DNA of 64,000 nt from Roseomonas sp. (GCA_031180725.1 JAPSLO010000001.1:434001-498000), one strand, 5' to 3'. Counted from the first letter of the stretch, positions 30,173 through 39,462 are shown. Notes: generated from the letters alone by a model not told the origin. Numbers and translations: made by a program.

Positions 30173-31050
30173 GGCGCTACCGGTTCATCACGGTGGATGT
30201 CTTCACCGACACCCGCTTCGGCGGCAATCAGCTCGCCGTCTTTCCCGATGCGCGCGGCATGACGGATGCCGAGATGCAGGCCGTCGCCGCCGAATTCAAT
30301 CTGAGCGAGACGACATTCGTCCTGTCGCCCGAGGATCCTGCCAACACCGCGCGCGTGCGGATCTTCAACCGGACGGCAGAGATGCCCTTCGCTGGCCATC
30401 CGAACGTCGGCACAGGCTATGTGCTGGCCGATCGCGCGCGCGACGGCGTGCTGCGCTTCGAGGAGCCGGCAGGCCTGGTGGAGGTGCGCATCGAGCGCAA
30501 CGGCGCCGGGGTGATCTGCCCGGTGGTGGCCGCGCCGCAGCCGCTCCGGCTGGGCCCTGCCGTGCCGGTTGCGACGATGGCGGCCTGCGCCGGCATTTCG
30601 GCGGAGGGCATCGTTACCGCCCGGCACCTGCCGACGCTGGCCAGCGACGGCGGCAACCCGCGCGTCCTGATCGAGGTGACGGACGCCGCGCTCGCGGCCG
30701 CCACTCCGGATGCCGCGGCCTTCCGCGGGGCGGTCGCCACCGTGCCGGAGTTGAAGGGCCGGTTGTCGCTCTACATCTACCGGCCCGCCGGCGACGGGCT
30801 GAGAGCGCGCATGTTCTCGCCGCTCGCCGGCACGCCGGAGGATGCGGCGACCGGCAGCGCCGCCACGCTGCTCGCCGGCTTCCTGCTGCACCTCTCGGGC
30901 GCCGAACAGGGCGCCTGGGATATCACCCAGGGCGTCGAGATGGGGCGCCCCAGCCTGTTGCGCACCACGGCGCGCCGTACACCGGATGGCATCCGCGCCA
31001 CCGTCGGCGGCGGCTGCGTGCCTGTTCTTGAAGGCGTTCTCACTCTGTGA
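30169..31050 (+). CDS. PhzF family isomerase
   Basis: A 293-residue protein of the PhzF/diaminopimelate-epimerase fold. The N-terminal RFITVDVFTDTRFGGNQLAVF, the catalytic glutamate E47 in FNLSETTFVL, the RIFNRTAEMPFAGHPNVGTG block and the C-terminal GTPEDAATGSAATLLAGFLL are all family signatures. Apart from phenazine synthesis the reaction of most members is unknown, and no phenazine genes are nearby, so the true role is open. The ATG overlaps thiD by four bases and the stop overlaps the channel gene. Confidence 0.9.
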   Translation: MRRYRFITVDVFTDTRFGGNQLAVFPDARGMTDAEMQAVAAEFNLSETTFVLSPEDPANTARVRIFNRTAEMPFAGHPNVGTGYVLADRARDGVLRFEEPAGLVEVRIERNGAGVICPVVAAPQPLRLGPAVPVATMAACAGISAEGIVTARHLPTLASDGGNPRVLIEVTDAALAAATPDAAAFRGAVATVPELKGRLSLYIYRPAGDGLRARMFSPLAGTPEDAATGSAATLLAGFLLHLSGAEQGAWDITQGVEMGRPSLLRTTARRTPDGIRATVGGGCVPVLEGVLTL

Positions 31051-31991
31051 CCAGGACCATCCGGCCCACCTTGGAACACCTGCCTCTGCCGATGCTCGCC
31101 ATGCCGATGGGCACCGGCGGCGTCGGCCTGGCCTGGCGGCAGGCGCATGAGACATTGGGCGCCCCCGCCGCCGTGGGAGAGGTGCTGCTGGCTTTCACCC
31201 TGCTGCTGTGGCTGGCGATGGTATCCGTCCAGGCGCTGCGCGCGCTGCGCTATCCGGAAGCCGTCACGGCCGATCTGCGCCATCCCGTGCGCCTGGCCTT
31301 CGGCGCGGCGCCGACCATCGGGCTGATGATCATCTCGGCCTTCCTCCATCGCTATCAGGCCGATTTCGGCCGCGTGCTGTGGGGCCTGGCCGTGGCGCTG
31401 CACCTGCTCTTCGCCATGGGCCTGCTGCGCCGGATCCTGCTGGGCCGGTTGGACACCGCCGTGCTGGTGCCGCCGCTGATGATCCCGCTGGTGGGCAACA
31501 TCCTGGCGCCGGTTTTCGGCGTGCCCATGGGCTTCGTGGAAGCGTCCTGGATGATGTTCGGCGTGGGGCTGTTGCTGTGGCTGGCGGTTCTGCCCCTGCT
31601 GCTTCATCGCATCGTCGCCGGGCCGCCCCTGCCGCCGACGCTGAGGCCGAGCCTGGTCATCCTGCTGGCTCCGCCGGCGGTGGGCGCTTTGGCGCTGGTT
31701 GCACTGCTGGGCGAGCCTGGCGGAGCGTCCCTGACCCTGGTGGGCATCGCGCTTCTGGTGGCGGCGGTGCTGGTCTCGCTCGCCAGGCATCTCGCGGCGA
31801 TCCCCTTCGGCCTGCCCTGGTGGAGCGTCACCTTCCCCTCGGCCGCCTTCGCCGCGATGCTGATGGCGGAAGGCTTCGGCGCCTGGCTGTGCTGGCTGGC
31901 GCTGGCCGCCACCACCGGGCTGACCGCCTGGGTCGCCGCGCGTACCGCCCAGGCTGCGCTCGCTGGCGCCTTCTTCCGGCCGGAGGGCTAA
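31047..31991 (+). CDS. TehA/SLAC1 family C4-dicarboxylate or anion channel
   Basis: A 314-residue protein with about ten hydrophobic segments. The start PMLAMPMGTGGVGLAWRQAH and the end WWSVTFPSAAFAAMLMAEGF are typical of the TehA/SLAC1/Mae1 superfamily of anion channels, known for tellurite resistance in E. coli and malate export in yeast. The transported ion here cannot be read. The start GTG overlaps the phzF stop, so it forms the end of the glmM-thiD-phzF string. Confidence 0.88.
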   Translation: MTRTIRPTLEHLPLPMLAMPMGTGGVGLAWRQAHETLGAPAAVGEVLLAFTLLLWLAMVSVQALRALRYPEAVTADLRHPVRLAFGAAPTIGLMIISAFLHRYQADFGRVLWGLAVALHLLFAMGLLRRILLGRLDTAVLVPPLMIPLVGNILAPVFGVPMGFVEASWMMFGVGLLLWLAVLPLLLHRIVAGPPLPPTLRPSLVILLAPPAVGALALVALLGEPGGASLTLVGIALLVAAVLVSLARHLAAIPFGLPWWSVTFPSAAFAAMLMAEGFGAWLCWLALAATTGLTAWVAARTAQAALAGAFFRPEG

Positions 31992-32007
31992 GGCCCAGGG
32001 GGGCGCG

Positions 32008-32868
32008 TCAGTCCGCTTCCGCCACGCCGCGCAGCGCCGCCACCAGGCGCGGGCGCGGCGAGGCGAGGTTCCAGATCAGCCCCATGCACCGCGCCGGGGC
32101 CTCGCCCGGCAGGCGCAGCCGGGCCAGCGAAAGCCCCTCGGGCCAGGGTGGCGCCCATTCCGGCACCAGCGAGACGCCCAGGCCGCGATCCACCAGCACC
32201 GCGATCGCATCCAGCGTCACCAGTTCGAAGCGTTCCCGCACGCGGATGCGGTGCTGCCGCAGATAGCCATCCACGATCCGCCCACCCCAGGAGGACTGGT
32301 CGTAGCGGACGAAAGGCTCGGCCTGCAGCACGGCATGGGGATCCGCCCCGGCCAGGCGGGAAGGGGCCAGCACGATCAGCCTTTCCTCGCGCAGCGTCTG
32401 CCAGCCCAGGGTTTTCGGCAGGGGGAAATAGGGCTGCACGATCACGGCGGCGTCCAGCTCGCCCGCCTGCACCCGACCATACAGTTCGGCCGAGGCGCCG
32501 GGCTGGATGCGGATCTCGATGCGGGGATGCGCTTCCTGCAACCGGGTCATCAGGCCAGGCAGCAGGCCGATCGTGGCCGTGGGCACGGCGCCGATCCGCA
32601 GCTCGCCGGCCAGGCTGCGATCCGCGATGGCGGCCAGATCGCGGAGTTCCGCCAGGAGCCGGCGGGCGCGGGATACGACGGCCAGGCCGTCTTCGGTCGG
32701 CTTCATATTGCGCCCGGCGCGCAGCACCAGGCGCAGGCCCAGCTCTGCCTCCAGCGCGCGCAGGCGCTGGGCGACGGCGGCCGGCGTCAGGTTCAGCCGG
32801 CGCGCGGCTTCCGCCATGGAGCCGTTGTCCACCACCGTGACCAAGCTTTCCAGGAAGCGCGTGTCCAT
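32008..32868 (-). CDS. LysR family transcriptional regulator
   Basis: A 286-residue LTTR. The N-terminal helix-turn-helix includes FLESLVTVVDNGSMAEAARR and LTPAAVAQRLRALEAELG; the substrate-binding half begins near residue 90 (GELRIGAVPTATIGLLPGLM). The ATG at 32868 gives the normal start; a TTG two codons upstream is less likely. It is divergent from the CitE-like lyase operon across 102 bases, which suggests it controls that operon in answer to one of its substrates. This control is inferred from position. Confidence 0.92.
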   Translation of the reverse strand: MDTRFLESLVTVVDNGSMAEAARRLNLTPAAVAQRLRALEAELGLRLVLRAGRNMKPTEDGLAVVSRARRLLAELRDLAAIADRSLAGELRIGAVPTATIGLLPGLMTRLQEAHPRIEIRIQPGASAELYGRVQAGELDAAVIVQPYFPLPKTLGWQTLREERLIVLAPSRLAGADPHAVLQAEPFVRYDQSSWGGRIVDGYLRQHRIRVRERFELVTLDAIAVLVDRGLGVSLVPEWAPPWPEGLSLARLRLPGEAPARCMGLIWNLASPRPRLVAALRGVAEAD

Positions 32869-32970
32869 TCGCAACTTTCTCTATCGTGTGAAGCTGCGGA
32901 ACGCCACATTTCCCGATCTCCCGATCCGCCTATCCTGGCCCGACGAAGAATCCCGGGAGGATGCGGGCCG
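32869..32970. promoter_or_regulatory. Divergent LysR/lyase control region
   Basis: A 102-base gap between divergent starts, visibly less GC-rich near 32873-32900. TTTC at 32875-32878 and GAA near 32889 form a weak imperfect dyad of the T-N11-A type used by LysR proteins. No firm -10/-35 pair was found. Confidence 0.3.
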
Positions 32971-33840
32971 ATGACCCTGGCGCTGATGCGCAGCAAGCTG
33001 TTCGTGCCGGGATCGCGGCCGGACTTCTTCGCCAAGGCCCTGGCCGGCGCCGCCGATGCCCTGTCCCTGGACCTGGAGGACGCCGTGGCGGAGCCGCGCA
33101 AGGCGGAGGCGCGGGAGCAGGTGGCGGGCTTCCTGCGCGGCCTTCCGGCGGGTTCACGCAAGATCATGATCGTCCGGGTGAACGGCCTGGCCACGCCGCA
33201 TTTTGCCGCCGACATCGAGGCCATCACCGGCCCCGGGCTGGATGTGGTGAACCTGCCCATGGTGGAATCGCCCGAGGACATCCTGGCCTGCGCCGAGGTG
33301 CTGCACCGCGCCGAGGCAGCCGCCAGCTTAGTCCAGCCGATCGGCATCCTGGCGAATATCGAAACCCCGAAGGGCCTGCGCCGTGCGGCGGAGATCGCTG
33401 CCGCGCATCCGCGCGTGGCCGGGTTGCAGATCGGCTATGGCGACCTCTTCGAGCCTTTCGGCGTGGACCGCGCCGACGAAGCCGCGCTGCAGCATGTGCG
33501 CATCGCCGTGCGCTTCGCCGCGGCGGAAGCCGGTGTGCCGGCCTTCGATGGATCACTGGCCGTCATCGCCTCACCCGAGCGGCTGCGGGCAGAGGCGGAG
33601 GCAGCGCGGCGCCTGGGATTCGCCGGCAAGTCCTGCATCCATCCAAGCCAGGTGCCCGTCTGCAACGAGGTCTTCCGTCCCACCGAGGCGCAGGTCGCCC
33701 ACGCCCGTCGCGTGGTCGCGGCGGCCGAGGAGGCGGAGGCCAAGGGCCTCGGCGCCTTCACCGTGGATGGCCAGATGGTGGATGCGCCCTTCATCGCCCG
33801 TGCCCGCGCCGTGCTGGACCTCGCCGCGCGCCAGGGCTGA
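32971..33840 (+). CDS. CoA ester lyase, CitE/HpcH-HpaI family
   Basis: A 289-residue TIM-barrel enzyme that cleaves or forms a carbon-carbon bond in a CoA ester such as malyl-, citramalyl- or citryl-CoA. The start RSKLFVPGSRPDFFAKALAG, DALSLDLEDAVAEPRK (metal-site residues), PMVESPEDIL, LANIETPKGLRRA and GKSCIHPSQVPVCNEVF are classic for CitE-like lyases. GGGAGG lies 11 bases before the ATG. It opens an operon with a Bug receptor, a CoA-transferase and an amidohydrolase: the transferase could make the CoA ester and this enzyme cleave it. Substrate unknown. Confidence 0.9.
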   Translation: MTLALMRSKLFVPGSRPDFFAKALAGAADALSLDLEDAVAEPRKAEAREQVAGFLRGLPAGSRKIMIVRVNGLATPHFAADIEAITGPGLDVVNLPMVESPEDILACAEVLHRAEAAASLVQPIGILANIETPKGLRRAAEIAAAHPRVAGLQIGYGDLFEPFGVDRADEAALQHVRIAVRFAAAEAGVPAFDGSLAVIASPERLRAEAEAARRLGFAGKSCIHPSQVPVCNEVFRPTEAQVAHARRVVAAAEEAEAKGLGAFTVDGQMVDAPFIARARAVLDLAARQG

Positions 33841-33872
33841 GTGTTCCGAAGCAACTCAGGGAGAAAACGATC

Positions 33873-34844
33873 ATGAAGCTTCCCCGCCGCAGCCTGCTGG
33901 CCGCCGCGCCGCTGCTCGCCGCACCTGGCCTGGTGCGCGCCCAGGGCGCCTGGCCGAGCCGCAGCGTCCGCGTCGTCGTCCCCTTCCCACCAGGCGGCAG
34001 CAATGACGCGGTGGCGCGCCCGCTGACGGACGCCTTCTCCCAGCGCTTCGGCCAGCCCTTCGTGGTGGACAACAAGCCCGGCGCCGGCAGCACCATCGGC
34101 TCGGCCGAGGTCGCGCGCTCTCCGGCGGATGGCTATCTGCTGATGGTCACTTCCTCCACCTTCTCCACCAGCGCCGCGGTGCAGCGCACGCCCTATGACG
34201 CAGCGCGCGACTTTGAATGCGTGGCGCTCCTGGCCACCGCGCCGCTGCTGGTGCTGGCTACGCCCAACTTCCCGGCGAGCAACCTGGCGGAGGCGATCAG
34301 CTATCTCCGCGCCAATCCGGACAAGGTGGACTACGGCTCGGCCGGCCCGGGCAGCATCAATCACCTCTCGGCGGAGCTTTTCGCCCAGAAGGCCGGTGGG
34401 CTGCGCATGCAGCACGTGCCCTATCGCGGCATGGGCCCGGCATTGACGGATCTCGCCGCGGGCACGATCCAGTTGCTGTTCACCACCGTCCCCTCCGCCG
34501 CCGGCACGATCCAGAGCGGGCGGGTGAAGGTGATTGGCTGGACCTCGGAGCAGCGTCCCGCCAGCGGCCCGCCGGCGCCGACGCCCAAGGAGAGCGGGCT
34601 GGAGGGCTATGAGGCCTCGATCTGGTGGGGGCTGCTGGCGCGCCGCGGCATTCCGGCGGAGATCCGCACCGCGCTCAACACAGCCGCCAGCGAGGCGCTG
34701 AGCGGCGGCCGCCTGGCCGAATACCTGACGGGCGAGGGCGCGACGCCCGGCCGCCTCTCGGCCCAGGAAGCGGACCGCTTCATGGTCGCCGATCTGGCGC
34801 GCTGGCGCGAGGTGGCAGCCACCGCCAACATCCGCGCAGATTAG
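33873..34844 (+). CDS. Bug family tripartite tricarboxylate transporter receptor (first of four)
   Basis: A 323-residue periplasmic solute receptor of the TctC/Bug type. A leader with adjacent arginines (KLPRRSLLAAAPLLAAPGLV, cut after RAQ) is followed by VRVVVPFPPGGSNDAVARPL and VVDNKPGAGSTIGSAEVA, then YGSAGPGSINHLSAELF and HVPYRGMGPALTDLAAG, all regular Bug motifs. These proteins bind carboxylates, carboxylated aromatics or amino acids. No TctA or TctB membrane gene is in the window, so either a distant permease serves it or it acts as a sensor. It is the second gene of the lyase operon. Confidence 0.92.
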   Translation: MKLPRRSLLAAAPLLAAPGLVRAQGAWPSRSVRVVVPFPPGGSNDAVARPLTDAFSQRFGQPFVVDNKPGAGSTIGSAEVARSPADGYLLMVTSSTFSTSAAVQRTPYDAARDFECVALLATAPLLVLATPNFPASNLAEAISYLRANPDKVDYGSAGPGSINHLSAELFAQKAGGLRMQHVPYRGMGPALTDLAAGTIQLLFTTVPSAAGTIQSGRVKVIGWTSEQRPASGPPAPTPKESGLEGYEASIWWGLLARRGIPAEIRTALNTAASEALSGGRLAEYLTGEGATPGRLSAQEADRFMVADLARWREVAATANIRAD

Positions 34845-34991
34845 GGCTGCGCCGGCGGGGAGCCGCCGTCGTCTTCAATCGCCGGCGCCCCGCTTGGCTC
34901 GCGCCACTTGGCGCCGGCCGCATTCGCGGCCTCGGCCGGCTTTGCCGGCCGCATGTCGGCCTGGACTTGTCAACAGAAGGCACTTCGAGCC

Positions 34992-36233
34992 ATGCCCACG
35001 CCTTTGCCGCGCCGCCACTTCGACCCCGCCGCCAAGGGCGCCTTGCAGGGCGTGCGCGTGGTGGACCTGGCGCGATTGGTCGCCGGCAACATGTTGAGCA
35101 AGGTGCTGGCCGACCATGGCGCCGAGGTTATCAAGGTCGAGCCGCCGGAAGGCGACACGCTGCGCGCCTGGAAGGTCGGCGGCATCGAGACTAGCTGGAA
35201 GACCTGGTGCCGCAACAAGAAGAGCATCTGCCTGGCGTTGCGCGACCCACGCGCCGTCGAGGTGGTGAAGCAACTCGTCACCGGCGCCGATATCTTCACC
35301 GAAAGCTTCCGTCCCGGCGTGTTGGAGGCGATGGGCCTGGCGCCGGAGGAGTTGCTGGCAATCAACCCACGCCTGATCGTGGTGCGCATATCCGGCTGGG
35401 GACAGACGGGGCCGTACCGCCACAAGCCGGGCTTCGGCACTCTGGTGGAAGGCTATTCCGGTTTTGCCGCCGTGAACGGCTTCGCGGATCGGGAACCCGT
35501 GTTGCCGCCGATGTTCATGGGCGATGCCTATGCGGGGCTGTATGGCGCCGCCTCGGCGCTGGCTGCCTTCCACTTCGCCAAGGCGACGGGCCAGGGGCAG
35601 GTCATCGACCTTTCCTTGATGGAACCGATGCTGGCGGTGCTGGAGCCGCAGACGGCGAATGTGCGCATCACGGGCAAGACCAAGCCGCGCACCGGCAGCC
35701 GCAGCACCAATAGCGCGCCACGCAACGCGTACCGCACCAGCGACGGCGGCTGGGTGTGCCTTTCCGCCTCCACCCAGGGCATGACGGAGAAGCTCTTCCG
35801 CAGCATCGGCCGGGCGGAGCTGATCGAGGATCCGCGCTTCCGCACCAATCCCGACCGGCTGAGGAATGTGGAGGCGCTGGACGGCATCATCGCCGAATTC
35901 ATCGCCGCGCGGACGCGGGAGGAGGTGCTGGCTCATTTCGATGCCGCCGGCGTCACCATCGGCCCCATCAAGGACGCGAAGGACCTGCTGGAGGACGACT
36001 ACATCGCGGCGCGCGGCGCGCTGGTGGAAGTGCCGGATGCCGAGATGCCAGGCGGCTGGCTGCCCATGCATGGCGAGGTGCCGCGGCTTTCCGTCACGCC
36101 TGGTCTTCTCGCGCGCCCTGCGCCGCGGCTCGGTGAGCACAATGCTGAGATTCTCCGCCCGCTGCTAGGCGAGGAGCGCTACGCCGAGCTGCGCGCGCAG
36201 GGCGTCGTGCAGGGTGGGGAGACGCAGCCATGA
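34992..36233 (+). CDS. Class III (CaiB/BaiF) CoA-transferase
   Basis: A 413-residue family III CoA-transferase that moves CoA between carboxylic acids. The start ALQGVRVVDLARLVAGNMLS, HGAEVIKVEPPEGDTLR, and the catalytic aspartate D178 in MFMGDAYAGLYGAASALAA identify it. The ATG at 34992 was chosen because the frame upstream is low-complexity; AGAAGG lies 12 bases away, rather far. The gap of 147 bases after the Bug gene contains no obvious feature. The gene overlaps the next by four bases (ATGA). It probably activates the substrate taken up by this operon. Confidence 0.92.
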   Translation: MPTPLPRRHFDPAAKGALQGVRVVDLARLVAGNMLSKVLADHGAEVIKVEPPEGDTLRAWKVGGIETSWKTWCRNKKSICLALRDPRAVEVVKQLVTGADIFTESFRPGVLEAMGLAPEELLAINPRLIVVRISGWGQTGPYRHKPGFGTLVEGYSGFAAVNGFADREPVLPPMFMGDAYAGLYGAASALAAFHFAKATGQGQVIDLSLMEPMLAVLEPQTANVRITGKTKPRTGSRSTNSAPRNAYRTSDGGWVCLSASTQGMTEKLFRSIGRAELIEDPRFRTNPDRLRNVEALDGIIAEFIAARTREEVLAHFDAAGVTIGPIKDAKDLLEDDYIAARGALVEVPDAEMPGGWLPMHGEVPRLSVTPGLLARPAPRLGEHNAEILRPLLGEERYAELRAQGVVQGGETQP

Positions 36234-37288
36234 TCAGCCAGCCGCGCATGACCGCTTCCCGCCAGATCGCGGTGCGGGAGGATTGGCTGGCCACGACGCA
36301 GGAAGCTGCGCTGGAGCCCGATCTGGCCATCGTGGATCCGCACCACCACCTGTGGGACCACCCCGGCGAGCGCTACCTGCTGCCGGAACTGCTGGACGAT
36401 ACAGGCAGCGGCCACGACATCCGCGCCACCATCTTCATCCAGTGTGGCGCCATGTATCGCGCTGAGGGACCGGAGGAGCTGCGCTCGCTCGGCGAGACGG
36501 AGTTCGTCAATGGCGTCGCCGCCATGGCTGCCAGCGGCCGGTATGGCGCCACGCGCGCCTGTGCCGGCATCGTCGGCATGGTGGACCTGACGCTGGGCGA
36601 ACGCGTCGCGCCCGTGCTGGACGCGCATCTGCGTGCCGCCGGCCCGCGTTTTCGGGGCATCCGCAACCGCACCGCCTGGCATCCCTCGCCGGAGGTGCGC
36701 TCCAACCTCACCTCGCCACCGCCGGGGCCGCTCGGCACGCCGGCTTTCACGGAAGGGGCGCGGGTGCTGGCGCGCTACGGGCTGACGCTCGACATCTGGT
36801 GCTATCATACCCAGTTGCCGCTGGTGCTGGACATGGCGCGCGCCGTGCCGGAGCTGACCATCGTGCTGGACCATCTCGGTGGACCGCTCGGCACAGGCCC
36901 CTATCGCGGCAAGCGGCCCGAGGTCTTCGCCGAATGGAAGCCGATGATCGCCGCGCTAGCCGGCTGCCCGAATGTGGTGGTGAAGCTCGGCGGGCTCGCC
37001 ATGGAGGTGAGCGGCTTCGACTTCCATCTTGCGGAACGTGCGCCCGGCTCCGCGCAACTCGCGGAAGCCTGGCGCCCCTATATCGAGACCGCGATCGAGG
37101 CATTCGGCGTGCGGCGCTGCATGTTCGAGAGCAACTTCCCCGTGGACAAGGGCATGGTCGGCTACGCCGTGCTATGGAACGCCTTCAAGCGCCTGGCCGC
37201 CGGCGCCAGCGCCGCGGAGAAGGCGCGGCTGTTCCACGGCACGGCGAGGGAGGTCTATCGCCTGGAAGGGGTGGACCTGCCGGGCTGA
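36230..37288 (+). CDS. Amidohydrolase (2-pyrone-4,6-dicarboxylate lactonase-like)
   Basis: A 352-residue metal-dependent hydrolase of the Amidohydro_2 family. The metal motif is IVDPHHHLWDH near residue 38, later histidine/aspartate positions are TIVLDHLGGPLG and CMFESNFPVDKG; the last replaces the usual GSDWPV and marks the lactonase-like subgroup. Family members open lactone rings or remove carboxyl groups. Its place behind a CoA-transferase and a CitE-like lyase suggests breakdown of a cyclic or aromatic-derived acid; that is inference. Overlap of four bases with the gene before it shows coupling. Confidence 0.88.
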   Translation: MISQPRMTASRQIAVREDWLATTQEAALEPDLAIVDPHHHLWDHPGERYLLPELLDDTGSGHDIRATIFIQCGAMYRAEGPEELRSLGETEFVNGVAAMAASGRYGATRACAGIVGMVDLTLGERVAPVLDAHLRAAGPRFRGIRNRTAWHPSPEVRSNLTSPPPGPLGTPAFTEGARVLARYGLTLDIWCYHTQLPLVLDMARAVPELTIVLDHLGGPLGTGPYRGKRPEVFAEWKPMIAALAGCPNVVVKLGGLAMEVSGFDFHLAERAPGSAQLAEAWRPYIETAIEAFGVRRCMFESNFPVDKGMVGYAVLWNAFKRLAAGASAAEKARLFHGTAREVYRLEGVDLPG

Positions 37289-37351
37289 GGACCCTTTCCG
37301 TCCCCGTACCGCATGGCCTAGGCTTCCTGCCAAGTAGTGGGAGGATGGGTC

Positions 37352-38323
37352 ATGCGCCGCCGAAGCGTCATGCTGGGTGCCGCCGCCATGCCGCTGGCGC
37401 GATTGGCGCGGGCACAGGATGTCAGCGGCCGGCCCATCCGCCTCATCGTGCCCTTCGCGCCAGGCGCCTCCTCCGACACCATCGCGCGCATCGTCGCGGC
37501 GAAGCTGGCCGAGCCGCTCGGGACCTCCATCGTTGTCGAGAACCGCGCCGGCGCAGGCGGACTGCTGGCCGCCCAGGCGGTGGCGCGCGCCGCGCCGGAT
37601 GGCACCACGCTGCTCTGGGGCGGCGGCACCGCGCTGACCCATGCCGCCCTGCAACGTGACCCGGGCTACGATGCGCTGCGCGACTTCACGCCAATCGCCA
37701 CCATCGTGGAGAACCCCGCGCTTCTGGCCGTACGCAGCGCCGCGCCCTGGCGCGACACCGCGGCTTTCGTGGCCGCCGCGAAGGAAGCGCGCGGCGGTGG
37801 GCTGCGCTACGGCTCCGGCGGCGTTGGCACGCCGGCCCATATGGCGGCCGCTGCCATGCTGCGCGCGCTGGGCGCGGAGGGGACGCATGTGCCCTATCGT
37901 GGCGCCAACCAGGCGACGCTGGCCGTGGAGACCGGCGAGGTGGATTTCGCCTTTGCCATCAGCAACATCGTCCTGCCACGCTTGCAGCAGGGAACGGTGC
38001 GCGTGCTGATGTCCACCGGCGCGCGGCGCATCCAGGCATTGCCCGACGTGCCGACCCTGGCGGAGCTGATCCCCGACGGTCCGGTCATCACCAGCGGCAG
38101 CTCCATCGTCGGCCCCGCCGGCATGCCGCGCCCCCTGGTCGCCCGCCTGCACGCCGCGGTGAACAAGCTGGTGACGGAGGACCAGGCGCTGCGCGAGGCG
38201 CTGACGCGGGAAGGCGGCGACATCACCATCTCCCCCACGCCGGAGGCCTATGCGGCGGAGTGGCCCAAGGAACTCGCACGGATGCGGCGCCTGGTGGAGA
38301 TCTCCGGGGCGCGGGTCGAATGA
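37352..38323 (+). CDS. Bug family tripartite tricarboxylate transporter receptor (second of four)
   Basis: A 323-residue Bug receptor. The leader starts MRRRSVMLGAAAMPLARLAR and is cut after RAQ; PIRLIVPFAPGASSDTIARI, VVENRAGAGGLLAAQAVA, YGSGGVGTPAHMAAAAML and HVPYRGANQATLAVETGE mark the family. The ATG at 37352 follows GGGAGG by 8 bases, which favours it over a GTG at 37337. It overlaps the next gene by ATGA. Two receptors in one operon suggest related substrates or a recent expansion. Confidence 0.92.
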   Translation: MRRRSVMLGAAAMPLARLARAQDVSGRPIRLIVPFAPGASSDTIARIVAAKLAEPLGTSIVVENRAGAGGLLAAQAVARAAPDGTTLLWGGGTALTHAALQRDPGYDALRDFTPIATIVENPALLAVRSAAPWRDTAAFVAAAKEARGGGLRYGSGGVGTPAHMAAAAMLRALGAEGTHVPYRGANQATLAVETGEVDFAFAISNIVLPRLQQGTVRVLMSTGARRIQALPDVPTLAELIPDGPVITSGSSIVGPAGMPRPLVARLHAAVNKLVTEDQALREALTREGGDITISPTPEAYAAEWPKELARMRRLVEISGARVE

Positions 38324-39447
38324 AGGCCGAGGTCTTCTTCGCCGCGTATGACGCCTTCGGCGAGCGGCGCGCCGGCAGCGAGGGCGACGCCGCCGCGGCC
38401 GCCTGGCTGCGCGACCAGGCCGCCGCCTCCGGCGCCTCCGCCTGGCTGGAATCCGTCACCTTCACGCGCTTCACCCCTGGTCCCGCCTGGCTGGAAGCCG
38501 AGGGCCGCCGGATCGAGGGCCTGCCGCTTTTCGATGGCGGCACGACGGGCGAGGAGGGGATCGCCGGCGTGCTCGGCCCCATTGGGTCCGATGCGCCCAT
38601 CGGCTTGGCGGAGCTGGAGCCGCGCGCCGCCAGCCTGCCCGGCAACGACTTCGCCCGTGCCCGGCAGGACAGCCGCCATGCGGCTATTGTGCTGGCACTG
38701 CGCACCAGGCCGGACAGCCTGGCGCCACTGAACGCGCATGACGCGGAGGCGCCCTTCGGCCCGCCCGTGTTGCAGGTAGCCGGGCGGGAGGCTGCCTGGC
38801 TGAAGGATCTGGCCGGGCGCGGCGCCATGGTGCGCCTGGCCGCCAGCGGGCGCCGCAGCCCCGGCGTTTCGGCGAATGTGCGCGCCGTGCTGCCGGGCGA
38901 GGCGCCGCCACTGCTGCTGCTGACGCCGCGCACTTCCTGGTGGACCAGCACGGCGGAACGGGGAGGCGGCATCCTGGCCTGGTTGGCGGCTTTGCGCGCT
39001 CTGGCGGCGGCACCGCGCCGGCGCGCGGTGGTGGCGCTGGCCAGTTGCGGGCATGAGCTGGGCCATATCGGCGCCCATCGCGCCTTCGCGGCGGAGCCGG
39101 CGCTGGCCTCCGATTCCGCGCTGGTGCTGCATCTCGGCGCCAATCTCGGCTGCGCTGGCGGTGCGCGGCTGGTGGTGCGCAGCAATGTGCCGGGCCTGGC
39201 GGACCGCATGGCGGCCGCGCTGGCGGCCGCCGGCCATCCCGCCGCGCCCATTCAGGCGGTGACCGGCGGCAAGGCGAATGGCGAGGCGCACGAGATCGAG
39301 GCGCGCGGTGGCCGCTATCTCTCGCTGATCGGCGAGAACCCCTGGTTCCACGCGCCGGAGGATCGCTGGCCGCTCAGCGTGGACCTGCCGCGCGCCGAGG
39401 CCATCGCAGCCGCGGTCGCAGCGCTGGTGCGGGAACAGGCCGGTTGA
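38320..39447 (+). CDS. M28-peptidase-like protein with degraded metal site
   Basis: A 375-residue protein with the layout of M28 aminopeptidases but without a leader. ASCGHELGHIGAHRAF corresponds to the FxGEELGLxGS region, VLHLGANLG to the strand with a metal-binding aspartate, and GEAHEIEARGGRYLSLIGEN to the last metal ligand region. The first zinc-binding stretch, normally GAxDNxSG, appears as STAERGGG and has lost the aspartate-asparagine pair. A working two-zinc site is therefore doubtful. The start at 38320 is set by the overlap with the Bug gene. It ends the operon, 15 bases from a convergent Bug gene. Confidence 0.7.
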   Translation: MKAEVFFAAYDAFGERRAGSEGDAAAAAWLRDQAAASGASAWLESVTFTRFTPGPAWLEAEGRRIEGLPLFDGGTTGEEGIAGVLGPIGSDAPIGLAELEPRAASLPGNDFARARQDSRHAAIVLALRTRPDSLAPLNAHDAEAPFGPPVLQVAGREAAWLKDLAGRGAMVRLAASGRRSPGVSANVRAVLPGEAPPLLLLTPRTSWWTSTAERGGGILAWLAALRALAAAPRRRAVVALASCGHELGHIGAHRAFAAEPALASDSALVLHLGANLGCAGGARLVVRSNVPGLADRMAAALAAAGHPAAPIQAVTGGKANGEAHEIEARGGRYLSLIGENPWFHAPEDRWPLSVDLPRAEAIAAAVAALVREQAG

Positions 39448-39462
39448 TCGCGCCGCCTGTTC

